A stretch of 64,000 nt of DNA from Clostridia bacterium (lineage in GTDB: Bacteria; Acidobacteriota; Terriglobia; Terriglobales; Acidobacteriaceae). Numbering within the stretch: position 1 is the stretch's first letter; each line of letters starts with the position of its first letter. Of the stretch, positions 27,818 through 35,674 are shown piece by piece. A model generated the notes under the pieces. That model saw nothing but the letters and a program-made list of their open reading frames with translations. It was not told where the DNA came from and did not search any database. A program made the position numbers and the translations under genes. The stretch lies in NCBI GenBank assembly GCA_035561135.1, contig DATMYA010000048.1, positions 62,001-126,000 on the forward strand, given 5' to 3'.

Positions 27818-29503
27818 TCAGAACGAGTAGATCAGGTCTAGTTGGCCACGCTTGAGGAACGGCTCGTGACCACCGGGGACTGTAAGTGAAGAGAAGCCGT
27901 AGGGCTTGCCGCCGGCAAAACCGAATGCCGAAGTATTAGCCAGCGTGGTGCTGAGTGCGCGGCCGATCCACTGCGTGTAGCCGAGAGTAGTGTTCGGCGC
28001 AACCTTCCATGAACCGAAGATGCGGTGCTGCAACACGTTTGTCGGGAAGCGCTGATCGCTCTCCACGAATGAGGCGATTACCGCATCCTGCTCCGAGCGG
28101 GTGAACGAATATCCGAACTGCACGTCGTTCTTGTTCTTCGTCTGGCCCAGGCTGGCTTCCACGAAGTACAGGTGCGAGTTGTCGCTAGCGGCGTTCAGGT
28201 TCTTCAAATATTCGCCCGTCAGGTTGAAGGGCATCTTCTCCATGGGCGTCTTGAAGACGTTCGCCACGATGATGTCCGAATACAGGAATTGCGAGCAGAA
28301 CCGTGGCAGCAGGGTCGTGCCAACCGTTTTGGTGCAGATCGCATTGGTCATGCCGTTCGGGGCGAAGCCGGTCGTGTTCACCGCGGTTGGAGTAGCAAGC
28401 TTGCTGAAGTCCAGAGAGTTACCGCCGTTCACCAGGCTGGCAAAACCGTTCACGAGCGAGTCAGGGTTGCGGAAGTTCAGGATGGTGTACGACGGCGTCA
28501 TCGACCAGAAGCTTCCAATCTGCAACTTCGAGGAGATGCTGCCGCCTACCGCCCACGAGTCGTTACTGAAAGTCGGGAAGCCCGATGGCAGGGTCGAGGT
28601 GAAGTTGTTCTTCGTATTGTTAACTTCGTTCAAGAGCAATTGCATACCGGTCACGGTGAGGTTCTTGACGACCGGGTTCTTGATGTCGAACGAAAGTTTC
28701 TCGCTGAAACCTTCGGGGTTGATATCGGGGTCGAGGCTCGCGTTTGTGCGGGTCCAGGTGTAAGCGAACTTCCCGCCTGTCAACGACAGCCACTTGTGCG
28801 CGACCGGGTTGTAGGTAATGTAACCGCGGTCAAGCGACACCGGCTTGCGCTGGAAGGCGTCGCCGAGAGTCGAGTTCGTTGAGGTCGGATCATTCGTTGC
28901 ACCGGAGGCAATCGCAATACCGGCAAGGAAGTCCTGGTTCAGCTTTCCTTCTACGCCGAGACGCAGGCGAACTCGAGGACGATGGCGGTCAGCGGTCCCA
29001 TCCTGCAGGAAATTCTCGTAACGAACACGAACGTCGCCCGTCCAGCGGAAGCGGCCGAGCGTGCTTGCGAGTTCGCTAACCTTTTTCTGGTCATCCTGCG
29101 TGCTGGTTGCACTATTGGTCAGCGTGGTCTTCACGTCCGCCATGTCGCTCTGCAACTGGGTGAAAGCGGGTTTCTGCTCGGTGGCGGAGTTTTCCACGGC
29201 CGCGGCCTTGGTCTGCGCATCGCGCGCGGCACTCTGCGCCTCAGCAACCTGACGCTGTGCATCCTGGAACTGCTGGTCGCGGCGCTGCATCTCCTGCCGC
29301 AACATCTCAATCTGCTGCTGTTGTGCGGCAAGCGCGTCGCGCAGGGCCTTCACGTCTTCCGCAGTGACGGCTGGCGCAGCCACCTTTCTGGTTGTGCGCT
29401 GCGTCGTCTTCTTCGCATTCGCACCTGTCGTCGGGTTGGTCTGCGCGAATGCCGTGGCGCACATCAGTAGCAGCACCGCAGTCTTCTTCAACGCTGGCAT
29501 CAT
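27818..29503 (-). CDS. Outer-membrane porin with N-terminal coiled coil, in the pst operon
   Basis: 561 aa. Signal peptide MMPALKKTAVLLLMCATAFAQ, a Gln/Glu/Ala-rich coiled coil (about residues 50-140, VKALRDALAAQQQQIEMLRQ onward), then a beta-barrel region starting at FRWTGDVRVRYENF with alternating strands. The last residue is Phe (LIYSF), the outer-membrane assembly signal. The build resembles putative porins of the Porin_5 type common in Acidobacteriota. Its place between pstS and pstC suggests phosphate uptake across the outer membrane, analogous in role to OprP but not recognisably homologous. It starts 72 bp after pstS. Confidence 0.85.
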   Translation of the reverse strand: MMPALKKTAVLLLMCATAFAQTNPTTGANAKKTTQRTTRKVAAPAVTAEDVKALRDALAAQQQQIEMLRQEMQRRDQQFQDAQRQVAEAQSAARDAQTKAAAVENSATEQKPAFTQLQSDMADVKTTLTNSATSTQDDQKKVSELASTLGRFRWTGDVRVRYENFLQDGTADRHRPRVRLRLGVEGKLNQDFLAGIAIASGATNDPTSTNSTLGDAFQRKPVSLDRGYITYNPVAHKWLSLTGGKFAYTWTRTNASLDPDINPEGFSEKLSFDIKNPVVKNLTVTGMQLLLNEVNNTKNNFTSTLPSGFPTFSNDSWAVGGSISSKLQIGSFWSMTPSYTILNFRNPDSLVNGFASLVNGGNSLDFSKLATPTAVNTTGFAPNGMTNAICTKTVGTTLLPRFCSQFLYSDIIVANVFKTPMEKMPFNLTGEYLKNLNAASDNSHLYFVEASLGQTKNKNDVQFGYSFTRSEQDAVIASFVESDQRFPTNVLQHRIFGSWKVAPNTTLGYTQWIGRALSTTLANTSAFGFAGGKPYGFSSLTVPGGHEPFLKRGQLDLIYSF

Positions 29504-29575
29504 CTCGTGACTTTCCTCTCTTCAGAACTGCTTAAGAAACCGTTGCCTACGTGTGCCCGCCACTTGGCGTGCGGC

Positions 29576-30580
29576 TTACCGAACCTGCTTCACCGTTGCG
29601 CGAACCTTTTCGATCACGTCTTTCGGCAGCGGTGCATAGGTCAACTGCGGCGTCATTTTCTGTCCTTCGTCCAACATCCAATTCAGGAACTCGCTCATGA
29701 TCTTGCCCTTCCCCGCGTCTTTGGACTGTGCAGAAACAAGCAGCCAGGTGAAACTGGCAATCGGGTAAGCGTCCTTTCCGGGAGCGTTCACGATGGACAC
29801 GCGGAAGTCGGCTGGCATCTTGGCGGAAGCCGCTGCTGCCGTGGTGCTTTCCAGTGTGGCCTTTACGAAGCTTCCCGCCTTGTTCTTAACGGTGCCGTAC
29901 GGAATTTTGTTTTGAACGGCGTAGATCAGTTCGATGTAGCCGATGGAACCCTGTAGCTGCCGGATCATGCCTGCGACACCTTCATTGCCTTTCGCGCCCA
30001 TTCCAACAGGCCACTTCACGCTGGTGCCCTTGCCGGCCGAGCTCTTCCACTCCGGACTCACGCTGGAGAGGTAGTCGGTAAAAATGAAGGTTGTGCCACT
30101 GCCATCCGAGCGATGCACCACGATGATTGATTGGGCGGGCAGGTTGACGCCGGGATTCGCTTTCGCAATCTGCGGATCGTTCCAGCTTGTGATGCGGCCC
30201 ATGAAAATTCCGGCGAGCACTTCGGGCGTGAACTTCAGTTCCGCACTCACGCCGGGCACGTTGTAGGCCGGAACGACGGAGCCGAGCACAGTCGGGATAT
30301 GCAGGATTTTCGTCTTCGCCTGCGAGAGTTGTTCGTCCGTCATGGGACCATCGCTGGCGCCAAACTCAACGGTTCCGGCCAGCACCTGGCGGATACCGCC
30401 GCCGCTGCCAATCGACTGATAATTGATCTGAACGTTGGGGTTCTTCTTGTGGTACTCGCTGAACCACTTGGAGTACATCGGATACGGGAAGGTGGCGCCG
30501 GCGCCATTCAACGTGGTCTGCGCGGATGCCAGCGTGGCCAACAGCGCCATGAACAGCATTAACTTGAAAGAGCGAATCAC
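29576..30580 (-). CDS. pstS: Phosphate-binding periplasmic protein PstS
   Basis: 334 aa. Signal peptide ending near LASAQ. PstS hallmarks: LNGAGATFPYPMYSKWFSEY, NYQSIGSGGGIRQVLAGTVEFGASDGPM, and VHRSDGSGTTFIFTDYLS, the phosphate-binding loops, followed by EGVAGMIRQLQGSIGYIEL. It delivers phosphate to PstCA. It is preceded by four 11-bp-spaced repeats that look like a Pho box, so it is likely the first gene of a phosphate-starvation transcript. Confidence 0.96.
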   Translation of the reverse strand: MIRSFKLMLFMALLATLASAQTTLNGAGATFPYPMYSKWFSEYHKKNPNVQINYQSIGSGGGIRQVLAGTVEFGASDGPMTDEQLSQAKTKILHIPTVLGSVVPAYNVPGVSAELKFTPEVLAGIFMGRITSWNDPQIAKANPGVNLPAQSIIVVHRSDGSGTTFIFTDYLSSVSPEWKSSAGKGTSVKWPVGMGAKGNEGVAGMIRQLQGSIGYIELIYAVQNKIPYGTVKNKAGSFVKATLESTTAAAASAKMPADFRVSIVNAPGKDAYPIASFTWLLVSAQSKDAGKGKIMSEFLNWMLDEGQKMTPQLTYAPLPKDVIEKVRATVKQVR

Positions 30581-30628
30581 TCGTCAATCCTCCTTGATCT
30601 CTGCTGAGTCAATTAGTAGCTGCGGTGT

Positions 30629-30667
30629 GTTACAGCAGAGTTACAAGGAAGTGAAATTCATGTTACA
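30629..30667 (-). promoter_or_regulatory. Pho box (PhoB-type direct repeats) upstream of pstS
   Basis: On the plus strand GTTACA occurs at 30629, 30640 and 30662, with GTGAAA at 30651: four hexamers spaced exactly 11 bp. In the direction of pstS they read TGTAAC-N5. This periodicity and sequence match the general PhoB/PhoP box (TGTCA or TTAACA repeats). The array ends about 49 bp from the pstS start. Confidence 0.75.
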
Positions 30668-30785
30668 TGCGGGGAACGCGCTACGCGATGGCGCGCCCGA
30701 TTGTCACTGGTACTGCTATCGGCGCGTGAGATGAAACGAATCCCGTTCGTAGCAGCACAGCTTCCGGAACTGGCGCCCACGCCAG

Positions 30786-31061
30786 TCAGGCACGCGCTCT
30801 CCGCCGTGGTTCAATCTCAGTCGGTGGAGCGATCGGCTCAACTCGAGTCAGCTCTTTGACACCGATCAGGTCTAGCATCAGCGTGTGGCGCGGGCTGGGG
30901 CAATGCCACACGAAAATCAGAGCAAAGTAAACCAGAGCCACGACTGCAATCACGAAGAGGACGTCGGCCGGGAATACCGGGACAGAAACGCCGTAGGTGC
31001 TTGCCGGGGGTTCCTTAAAAGTACCTTGCGGAGCAGCGGAGATGAATGAAACAGCATTCAT
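30786..31061 (-). CDS. Small single-pass membrane protein within the Pho cluster
   Basis: 91 aa from the ATG at 31061, with GGGAGG five bases upstream; an ATG five codons earlier is less well placed. One hydrophobic helix (FPADVLFVIAVVALVYFALIFVW, about residues 29-52), a short His/Pro-rich turn and a cytoplasmic tail ending in RRRARA. Not a recognised family. It lies between phoU-like and pstS and has its own 11-bp-phased Pho-like repeats, which suggests phosphate-regulated expression. Confidence 0.65.
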   Translation of the reverse strand: MNAVSFISAAPQGTFKEPPASTYGVSVPVFPADVLFVIAVVALVYFALIFVWHCPSPRHTLMLDLIGVKELTRVEPIAPPTEIEPRRRARA

Positions 31062-31097
31062 AACTACCTCCCGCACTTACTATTTAAGCGCGGGATT

Positions 31098-31125
31098 GTT
31101 ACATGGATATGAACACACGGTGAAT
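31098..31125 (-). promoter_or_regulatory. Candidate Pho box upstream of the small membrane protein
   Basis: GTTACA (31098), ATGAAC (31109) and GTGAAT (31120) are spaced 11 bp on the plus strand. They resemble the stronger array before pstS. The site is 37 bp from the start of the small gene at 31061. Confidence 0.5.
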
Positions 31126-31147
31126 TTGCAGTTCCCGGCTCCGGACC

Positions 31148-31867
31148 TCAGCGGGAGTGCTCGCCCTGTTGCCGGCGCAGGTGCTCAATAAACATCTGCT
31201 CGACAGGACGGTCGTAGCTACGGAGGACGTGCCGGACGGTGTGTCCGCTGACGAGGTGGCAAACTTCTTCCGCCATGTTCTTCGTATGGTCGCCTGCGCG
31301 CTCAAGCTCCTGCGCCATGAAAACAACGTGGAAGCTCTCCTGGCGCGTATCGTCCGTCGCAGGCTCGAGATGCCGCAGAACTATCAGATTGCGAAGGCGA
31401 TCAAGTTCGGAGTCGGAGCGTAACACATCCACCGCAGCGTCCAGGCTGCGATTGCTAAACGCACTCTGCACGGTGGCGACCATGTGCTCAAGCCGCGAGG
31501 CCATCCGCGCCAGGTCCTCCGCATCCTGACGATCGATCCGCTGTGCCACCGAATCAGCACGATTCGCGAAGCTCAGCAGAAGATCGCCGATACGTTCCAA
31601 CGCGATGACAAATTTCATGCAAGCAAGTAATTCGTGGGCTTCCGGCGCGCTGACCTGAGTGATGGTTGTGGTGACCAGATCATCAACATCGCGGTCCAGC
31701 CCGTCGAGGTCGCGCTCATACTTGCGCACAGAGGCGAGCAGTTCTTTGTTGCCCGTTGCGATACCCTGGGCGGCAGCGGTAGCCGCCTCATGAGCCAGGC
31801 GAAATGCCTCCAACGTCAATTCCACCAGGTGCGATCTGTTGCTATTCATGATTGCCGCCGCATTCAT
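31148..31867 (-). CDS. PhoU-like phosphate signalling protein (second copy)
   Basis: 239 aa; alternative start at the seventh residue (MNSNRSHL). Helical PhoU fold with ERIGDLLLSFANRA and the metal-binding ELERAGDHTKNMAEEVCHLV near the C-terminus. It follows phoR by 82 bp, so the likely unit is phoB-phoR-phoU2. It is divergent in sequence from the phoU at 24188-24895, whose repeat-1 signature differs. It may dampen PhoR signalling rather than act with Pst. Confidence 0.88.
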   Translation of the reverse strand: MNAAAIMNSNRSHLVELTLEAFRLAHEAATAAAQGIATGNKELLASVRKYERDLDGLDRDVDDLVTTTITQVSAPEAHELLACMKFVIALERIGDLLLSFANRADSVAQRIDRQDAEDLARMASRLEHMVATVQSAFSNRSLDAAVDVLRSDSELDRLRNLIVLRHLEPATDDTRQESFHVVFMAQELERAGDHTKNMAEEVCHLVSGHTVRHVLRSYDRPVEQMFIEHLRRQQGEHSR

Positions 31868-31949
31868 ACTAACCCCGATTCCACTGCACCCAGCTTAAGA
31901 GGGAGCCGGTTACGGACAGGTTAGAGGCAGATTAACATTATGTAAAAAC

Positions 31950-33665
31950 TCAGGCGTGCGCCGTGGCTTCCGCCGTCCGTAGCATGAACGCGAACGTTGA
32001 GCCGTGGTGCAATTCGCTTTCGACCCGAATCGTCCCGCCGTGCGCCAGCACGATATGTTTTGCAATTGCCAGCCCAAGACCGGTACCACCGCTCTCGCGC
32101 GAGCGGGCCGTGTCCACGCGATAGAAGCGCTCGAAGAGGCGCGACAGGTGCTCGGACGAGATGCCCGGCCCGAAGTCGCGCACGAAGAATTCAACTCCAG
32201 CTTCCACATCCCTCGCGCCGATGACGATGCGGCCACCCGAAGCGGCATACTTCAAAGCGTTGTCGATAAGATTCGTAAAGACCTGGAAGATGGCGTCGCG
32301 ATCCACGCCCACCAGTCTCGTCGATCGATCGTCGATCTCCAGCAAGACTGCACTCGCGCCCGTCTCGGAAAAGTTCTGCTGCGCATCGCGCAGAAGTTCG
32401 CTTGGGGCCAGCGGCTTCAAATCGAAGTGCTGCTCGCCGGATTCCACGCGCGCCAGCACCAGCAGGTCCTCGGTTAAACGAGTCATGCGAGCAGCGTTCT
32501 TGCGGATGATCTCAAGAAACTCACGCGAACCCGACTCCGGGGGTCCATCCAGCAAAGTTTCTGCGTAACCCTGGATGGAAGTGAGCGGAGTACGCAATTC
32601 GTGGGAGACGTTGGCGATGAAATCACGCCTGGTCTTCTCCACGCGTTCAATATCGGTCAAGTCGTGCAATACCGCGACGGCCCCGCCTGCCGGCATGGGT
32701 GCCGCAGTCACCTGGAACATGCGCCCCGGAACGATGCTGGTTGCGCGCGCCGAACACACAGCACGCGTCGTCATCGCAGTGCGCACCGTCGCCAGCAATT
32801 CTGGATCGCGCACGGTCTCAACCAGCGCGGAGTCTTGACGAACGCCGAGCAGCCGTTCCATACGCTGGTTCGCCCATTTCACGCGAGTGTCGGCCCCGAC
32901 GGCGATCACGGCTTCCTGCATACCATTGAGAACGGCTTCGAGTTCACGCCGGCTGGTTTCCACGGCGGCAAAGCTTTCCTCAAGTTTGTGTGCAGTCGCG
33001 TCCAGCACTTTAGCGACCTGCGCGATCTCATCTGACGAGCGCTCGTCCAGGCGCGCAGAGAGATCTCCCTCGGCAACCGTTTCGGCGAAACGAACAATGC
33101 TCTGCAGGCGTCGTGTGATGCTCTGGGCCGCGATTGCGGCGAGCAGCATCGCGAGCAGGATGGCCAGAATCGAACTGAACAGCAGTGTGCGTCGAATCTT
33201 TCGCGTCGTTGCAGCTATCGATTGCAGCGGGTACGCCAGCCTCACGGCACCGCCATTCACCGGAGCCGCGATGTAGAGGAAGTCGATGCCGATCGTATGA
33301 CTTCCGCGCGTGGATATCCCGACACGGCCGCGAAGCGCCTCCGCAAACTCCGGACGCGTACTGTGGTTTTCCATGTGCGCAGGATCGGCTTCCGAGTCGG
33401 CAAGCACCCGCCCGGTGGAATCGATGACGGTGGCGCGCGCATCTGCCGCTTTCGCGGTCTCGGCTGTGGTCTTCTGTACGGCGTGTTGCGAGTCGGCCTG
33501 GACGCTGCCGGCAAACATCAGCGTCTTCTCGCGAAGCGAGCGTTCAATCTCAGAGTAGAGCGACTCTTCCCACGCACGGCGGATACTGATGTCGAGCGTC
33601 AAGGTCGCGGCCGCGATGACCAGCACGAACGCCGCAAGCGTTTTGAAGAAGATTCGGCTTCTCAC
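31950..33665 (-). CDS. phoR: Phosphate-regulon sensor histidine kinase PhoR
   Basis: 571 aa. N-terminal helix (residues 8-27), an extracytoplasmic sensor region (about 30-155), a second helix (160-182), HAMP (about 180-235), PAS (about 245-340), HisKA with phospho-acceptor His355 in FIANVSHELRTPLTS, and a C-terminal ATPase with NLIDNALKY, DFGPGIS and GGTGLGLAI boxes. The periplasmic domain makes it closer to Bacillus PhoR than to E. coli PhoR. The ATG overlaps the phoB stop (ATGA). Confidence 0.92.
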   Translation of the reverse strand: MRSRIFFKTLAAFVLVIAAATLTLDISIRRAWEESLYSEIERSLREKTLMFAGSVQADSQHAVQKTTAETAKAADARATVIDSTGRVLADSEADPAHMENHSTRPEFAEALRGRVGISTRGSHTIGIDFLYIAAPVNGGAVRLAYPLQSIAATTRKIRRTLLFSSILAILLAMLLAAIAAQSITRRLQSIVRFAETVAEGDLSARLDERSSDEIAQVAKVLDATAHKLEESFAAVETSRRELEAVLNGMQEAVIAVGADTRVKWANQRMERLLGVRQDSALVETVRDPELLATVRTAMTTRAVCSARATSIVPGRMFQVTAAPMPAGGAVAVLHDLTDIERVEKTRRDFIANVSHELRTPLTSIQGYAETLLDGPPESGSREFLEIIRKNAARMTRLTEDLLVLARVESGEQHFDLKPLAPSELLRDAQQNFSETGASAVLLEIDDRSTRLVGVDRDAIFQVFTNLIDNALKYAASGGRIVIGARDVEAGVEFFVRDFGPGISSEHLSRLFERFYRVDTARSRESGGTGLGLAIAKHIVLAHGGTIRVESELHHGSTFAFMLRTAEATAHA

Positions 33666-34354
33666 TTCGGTGCCTCAAAGCGGTAGCCTGCCCCGCGGAC
33701 GGTCTTCAGAAACCTTGGATTCTCTGGATCGCGCTCGATCTTCTCGCGAATGCGCCGCACGTAAACGTCCACCGAACGCGGCGTCACGTACGCAGTATCG
33801 CGCCAGACGGCATCGAGCAACTGGTCGCGCGTAAAGACGCGTCCCGGATGCCGCGCCAGGTAATCAAGCAGCCGGAATTCGGTCGCAGTCGTTGGCACCT
33901 GCTTGCCGCGGACGGTCAGGATCATGGCTCCGGTGTCGATGTTGATGTCACCGGCTTCCACGATTTGCGGCGGCAGTGGGCGCTCGAACCGGCGCAGTAC
34001 GGCCTTGATGCGCGCCACCAGTTCGCGAGGGCTGAAAGGTTTGCTGATGTAATCGTCTGCGCCGAGTTCGAGGCCGAGCACACGGTCGCTTTCGCCTGTC
34101 TTTGCAGTCAGGAAAATGACCGGCGTCATCGCGATGGATTGCGTCTGCCGTATACGGCGGCAAAGCTCGAAGCCGTCTCCGCCGGGAACCATGATGTCCA
34201 GAAGAAATAACGAAGGCGGGTCTTTCTCGGCTTCCAGGACGACACTGGTCAAAGCCGAGAACGAGCGCACGAGGAAACCGGCGCCCTCGAGGTTATGGCG
34301 TATGAGACGGGCTATGTCGGCGTCGTCTTCAACCACGAATATCGTGGACTTCAC
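33662..34354 (-). CDS. phoB: Phosphate-regulon response regulator PhoB
   Basis: 230 aa from the GTG at 34354 (VKSTIFVVEDD), which gives the usual length; an upstream TTG start is possible. Receiver domain with acidic pocket EDD (residues 9-11) and phospho-acceptor Asp53 (LLDIMVPGGDG), then KPFSPRELVARIKAVLRR. The C-terminal winged helix is OmpR/PhoB type (TATEFRLLDYLARHPGRVFTRDQLLD, RSVDVYVRRIREKIE). Position with phoR and the pst genes makes the PhoB call secure. A pair of 11-bp-phased TTAAC repeats lies upstream. Confidence 0.94.
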   Translation of the reverse strand: MKSTIFVVEDDADIARLIRHNLEGAGFLVRSFSALTSVVLEAEKDPPSLFLLDIMVPGGDGFELCRRIRQTQSIAMTPVIFLTAKTGESDRVLGLELGADDYISKPFSPRELVARIKAVLRRFERPLPPQIVEAGDINIDTGAMILTVRGKQVPTTATEFRLLDYLARHPGRVFTRDQLLDAVWRDTAYVTPRSVDVYVRRIREKIERDPENPRFLKTVRGAGYRFEAPK

Positions 34355-34416
34355 ACGGGTATTGTAGCCGCACGCCGGGTACAAAGCATTGGCTGACTGC
34401 TCTCTGCCGCCGCTTT

Positions 34417-34433
34417 TTAACCAATAATTAACA
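34417..34433 (-). promoter_or_regulatory. Possible Pho box upstream of phoB
   Basis: TTAACC (34417) and TTAACA (34428) are spaced 11 bp on the plus strand, matching the TTAACA-N5 form of PhoP boxes. It is 63 bp from the phoB start and would allow autoregulation. Only two clear repeats. Confidence 0.4.
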
Positions 34434-34456
34434 TGGCGACAATAGGTATAGCGTCG

Positions 34457-35674
34457 CTAATGAATCGTCAGCTCAGGCAGGCTTGCGTGGAACGGAGTCA
34501 GGATCTCCGTCCCGGCATCCGTGATTGCCACCATGTCGCAGTGGCGGATTCCGCCATAACCGTCGATGTATACGGCAGGCTCAATGTTGAACACCATGCC
34601 TGCTGCAAGCGTTTCCTGCGAGGACGGGTGCAGGCGGGGATGTGCGTTGGCCGAAATGGCAGCGAATCCGACACCGTGCCCTGTGCTGTGCTTGAAGGCG
34701 TCAGCCAGCCCCCGCTGTCGCAACACCTCGCGTGCCGCGTGGTCCACGTCGGCAGTCTTCGCGCCGGAACGAACCTCCCGCAGGGCCGCCGCATGAGCCT
34801 GCATTACTGCCTCGTATAGAACCTGCTGACGCTCATCGGGCTTGCCAAGAACATAAGTGCGCGTAATGTCCGTCCAGTAGCCGTCTGCGTACGAATTGCA
34901 GTGCAGCAGAACGAAATCCCCAGGCTCCAGGTGTCGATAACGCGAACGCGCATACGCTCCGAACGCCTTCGCCGAGTTGGGTCCACTCATGCAATAGGCG
35001 AAGCCGTCGGCGCGTTGTACCCCCGAGCTAGCGATGGAACCAGTGCTCAGGCCGGCCCGGAACAGCACAGCTATCTGCTGCTCATCCATGCCTGCGCGCA
35101 GGTGCTCGCGTCCCTTCGCGAAGGCGCTCTGGGCGATGCTGCACGAGCGCCGAATCCGCGCAATTTCGAGCGGCGTTTTCGTCGTTGTCAGGCGCTGAAG
35201 AATGTCGTCGGCGGGCGCGAGCGCCGCCGAGGGTGCCGCCGTACGTAGCAGGTTGACCATGCTGCAGCCGAAGATATTCATCGCCGCATAGGAGGCCGGC
35301 TCTGACGCGGGTCCGAACTCATAACCTATGCGTGCGCAGTGTACCTTTAGCTTCCGCGCCAACCGGCGCAGCCCTTCGGCGGCAGACTCCACCGGCGTCG
35401 TCAGACGCTCTAGTGAGTTCGGAGGATATGTTTCAATCGCAGTCGCCCACCCTACGGCCGTCAGTTCTTCTTCGTCTTCTGGCGCGAGAATTGCCACTTC
35501 GCCTTCGGTGGTTACAACAGCGATGCTCTTACCCACAACCGGCCAGTAGCCAGTCATCATGAGAACGTGTGCAGGTAGCGCGCAAATCAGCGCGTCGAGC
35601 TCGTTCTCCTTCAAATGTTGTTGCAGGAGCGCGATACGCTCCGGGTTAGTCACGGCTTTGCCGTCGTCGCTCAC
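34457..35674 (-). CDS. M24-fold (creatinase/aminopeptidase P-like) hydrolase with altered metal ligands
   Basis: 405 aa from the GTG at 35674, whose GTGA overlaps the stop of the upstream dehydrogenase gene. N-terminal creatinase-like domain (about 1-160) and C-terminal pita-bread domain. Of the five usual metal ligands, Asp269 (GYWTDITRTY), His333 (STGHGVGF) and Glu365 (FNIEPAVY) are kept. The first Asp position is His258 (VLLHCNSYADGYW) and the last Glu is Cys379 (IRHCDMVAIT). It may therefore be a metal-free hydrolase like creatinase or ectoine hydrolase, rather than a peptidase. Substrate unknown. Confidence 0.85.
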   Translation of the reverse strand: MSDDGKAVTNPERIALLQQHLKENELDALICALPAHVLMMTGYWPVVGKSIAVVTTEGEVAILAPEDEEELTAVGWATAIETYPPNSLERLTTPVESAAEGLRRLARKLKVHCARIGYEFGPASEPASYAAMNIFGCSMVNLLRTAAPSAALAPADDILQRLTTTKTPLEIARIRRSCSIAQSAFAKGREHLRAGMDEQQIAVLFRAGLSTGSIASSGVQRADGFAYCMSGPNSAKAFGAYARSRYRHLEPGDFVLLHCNSYADGYWTDITRTYVLGKPDERQQVLYEAVMQAHAAALREVRSGAKTADVDHAAREVLRQRGLADAFKHSTGHGVGFAAISANAHPRLHPSSQETLAAGMVFNIEPAVYIDGYGGIRHCDMVAITDAGTEILTPFHASLPELTIH

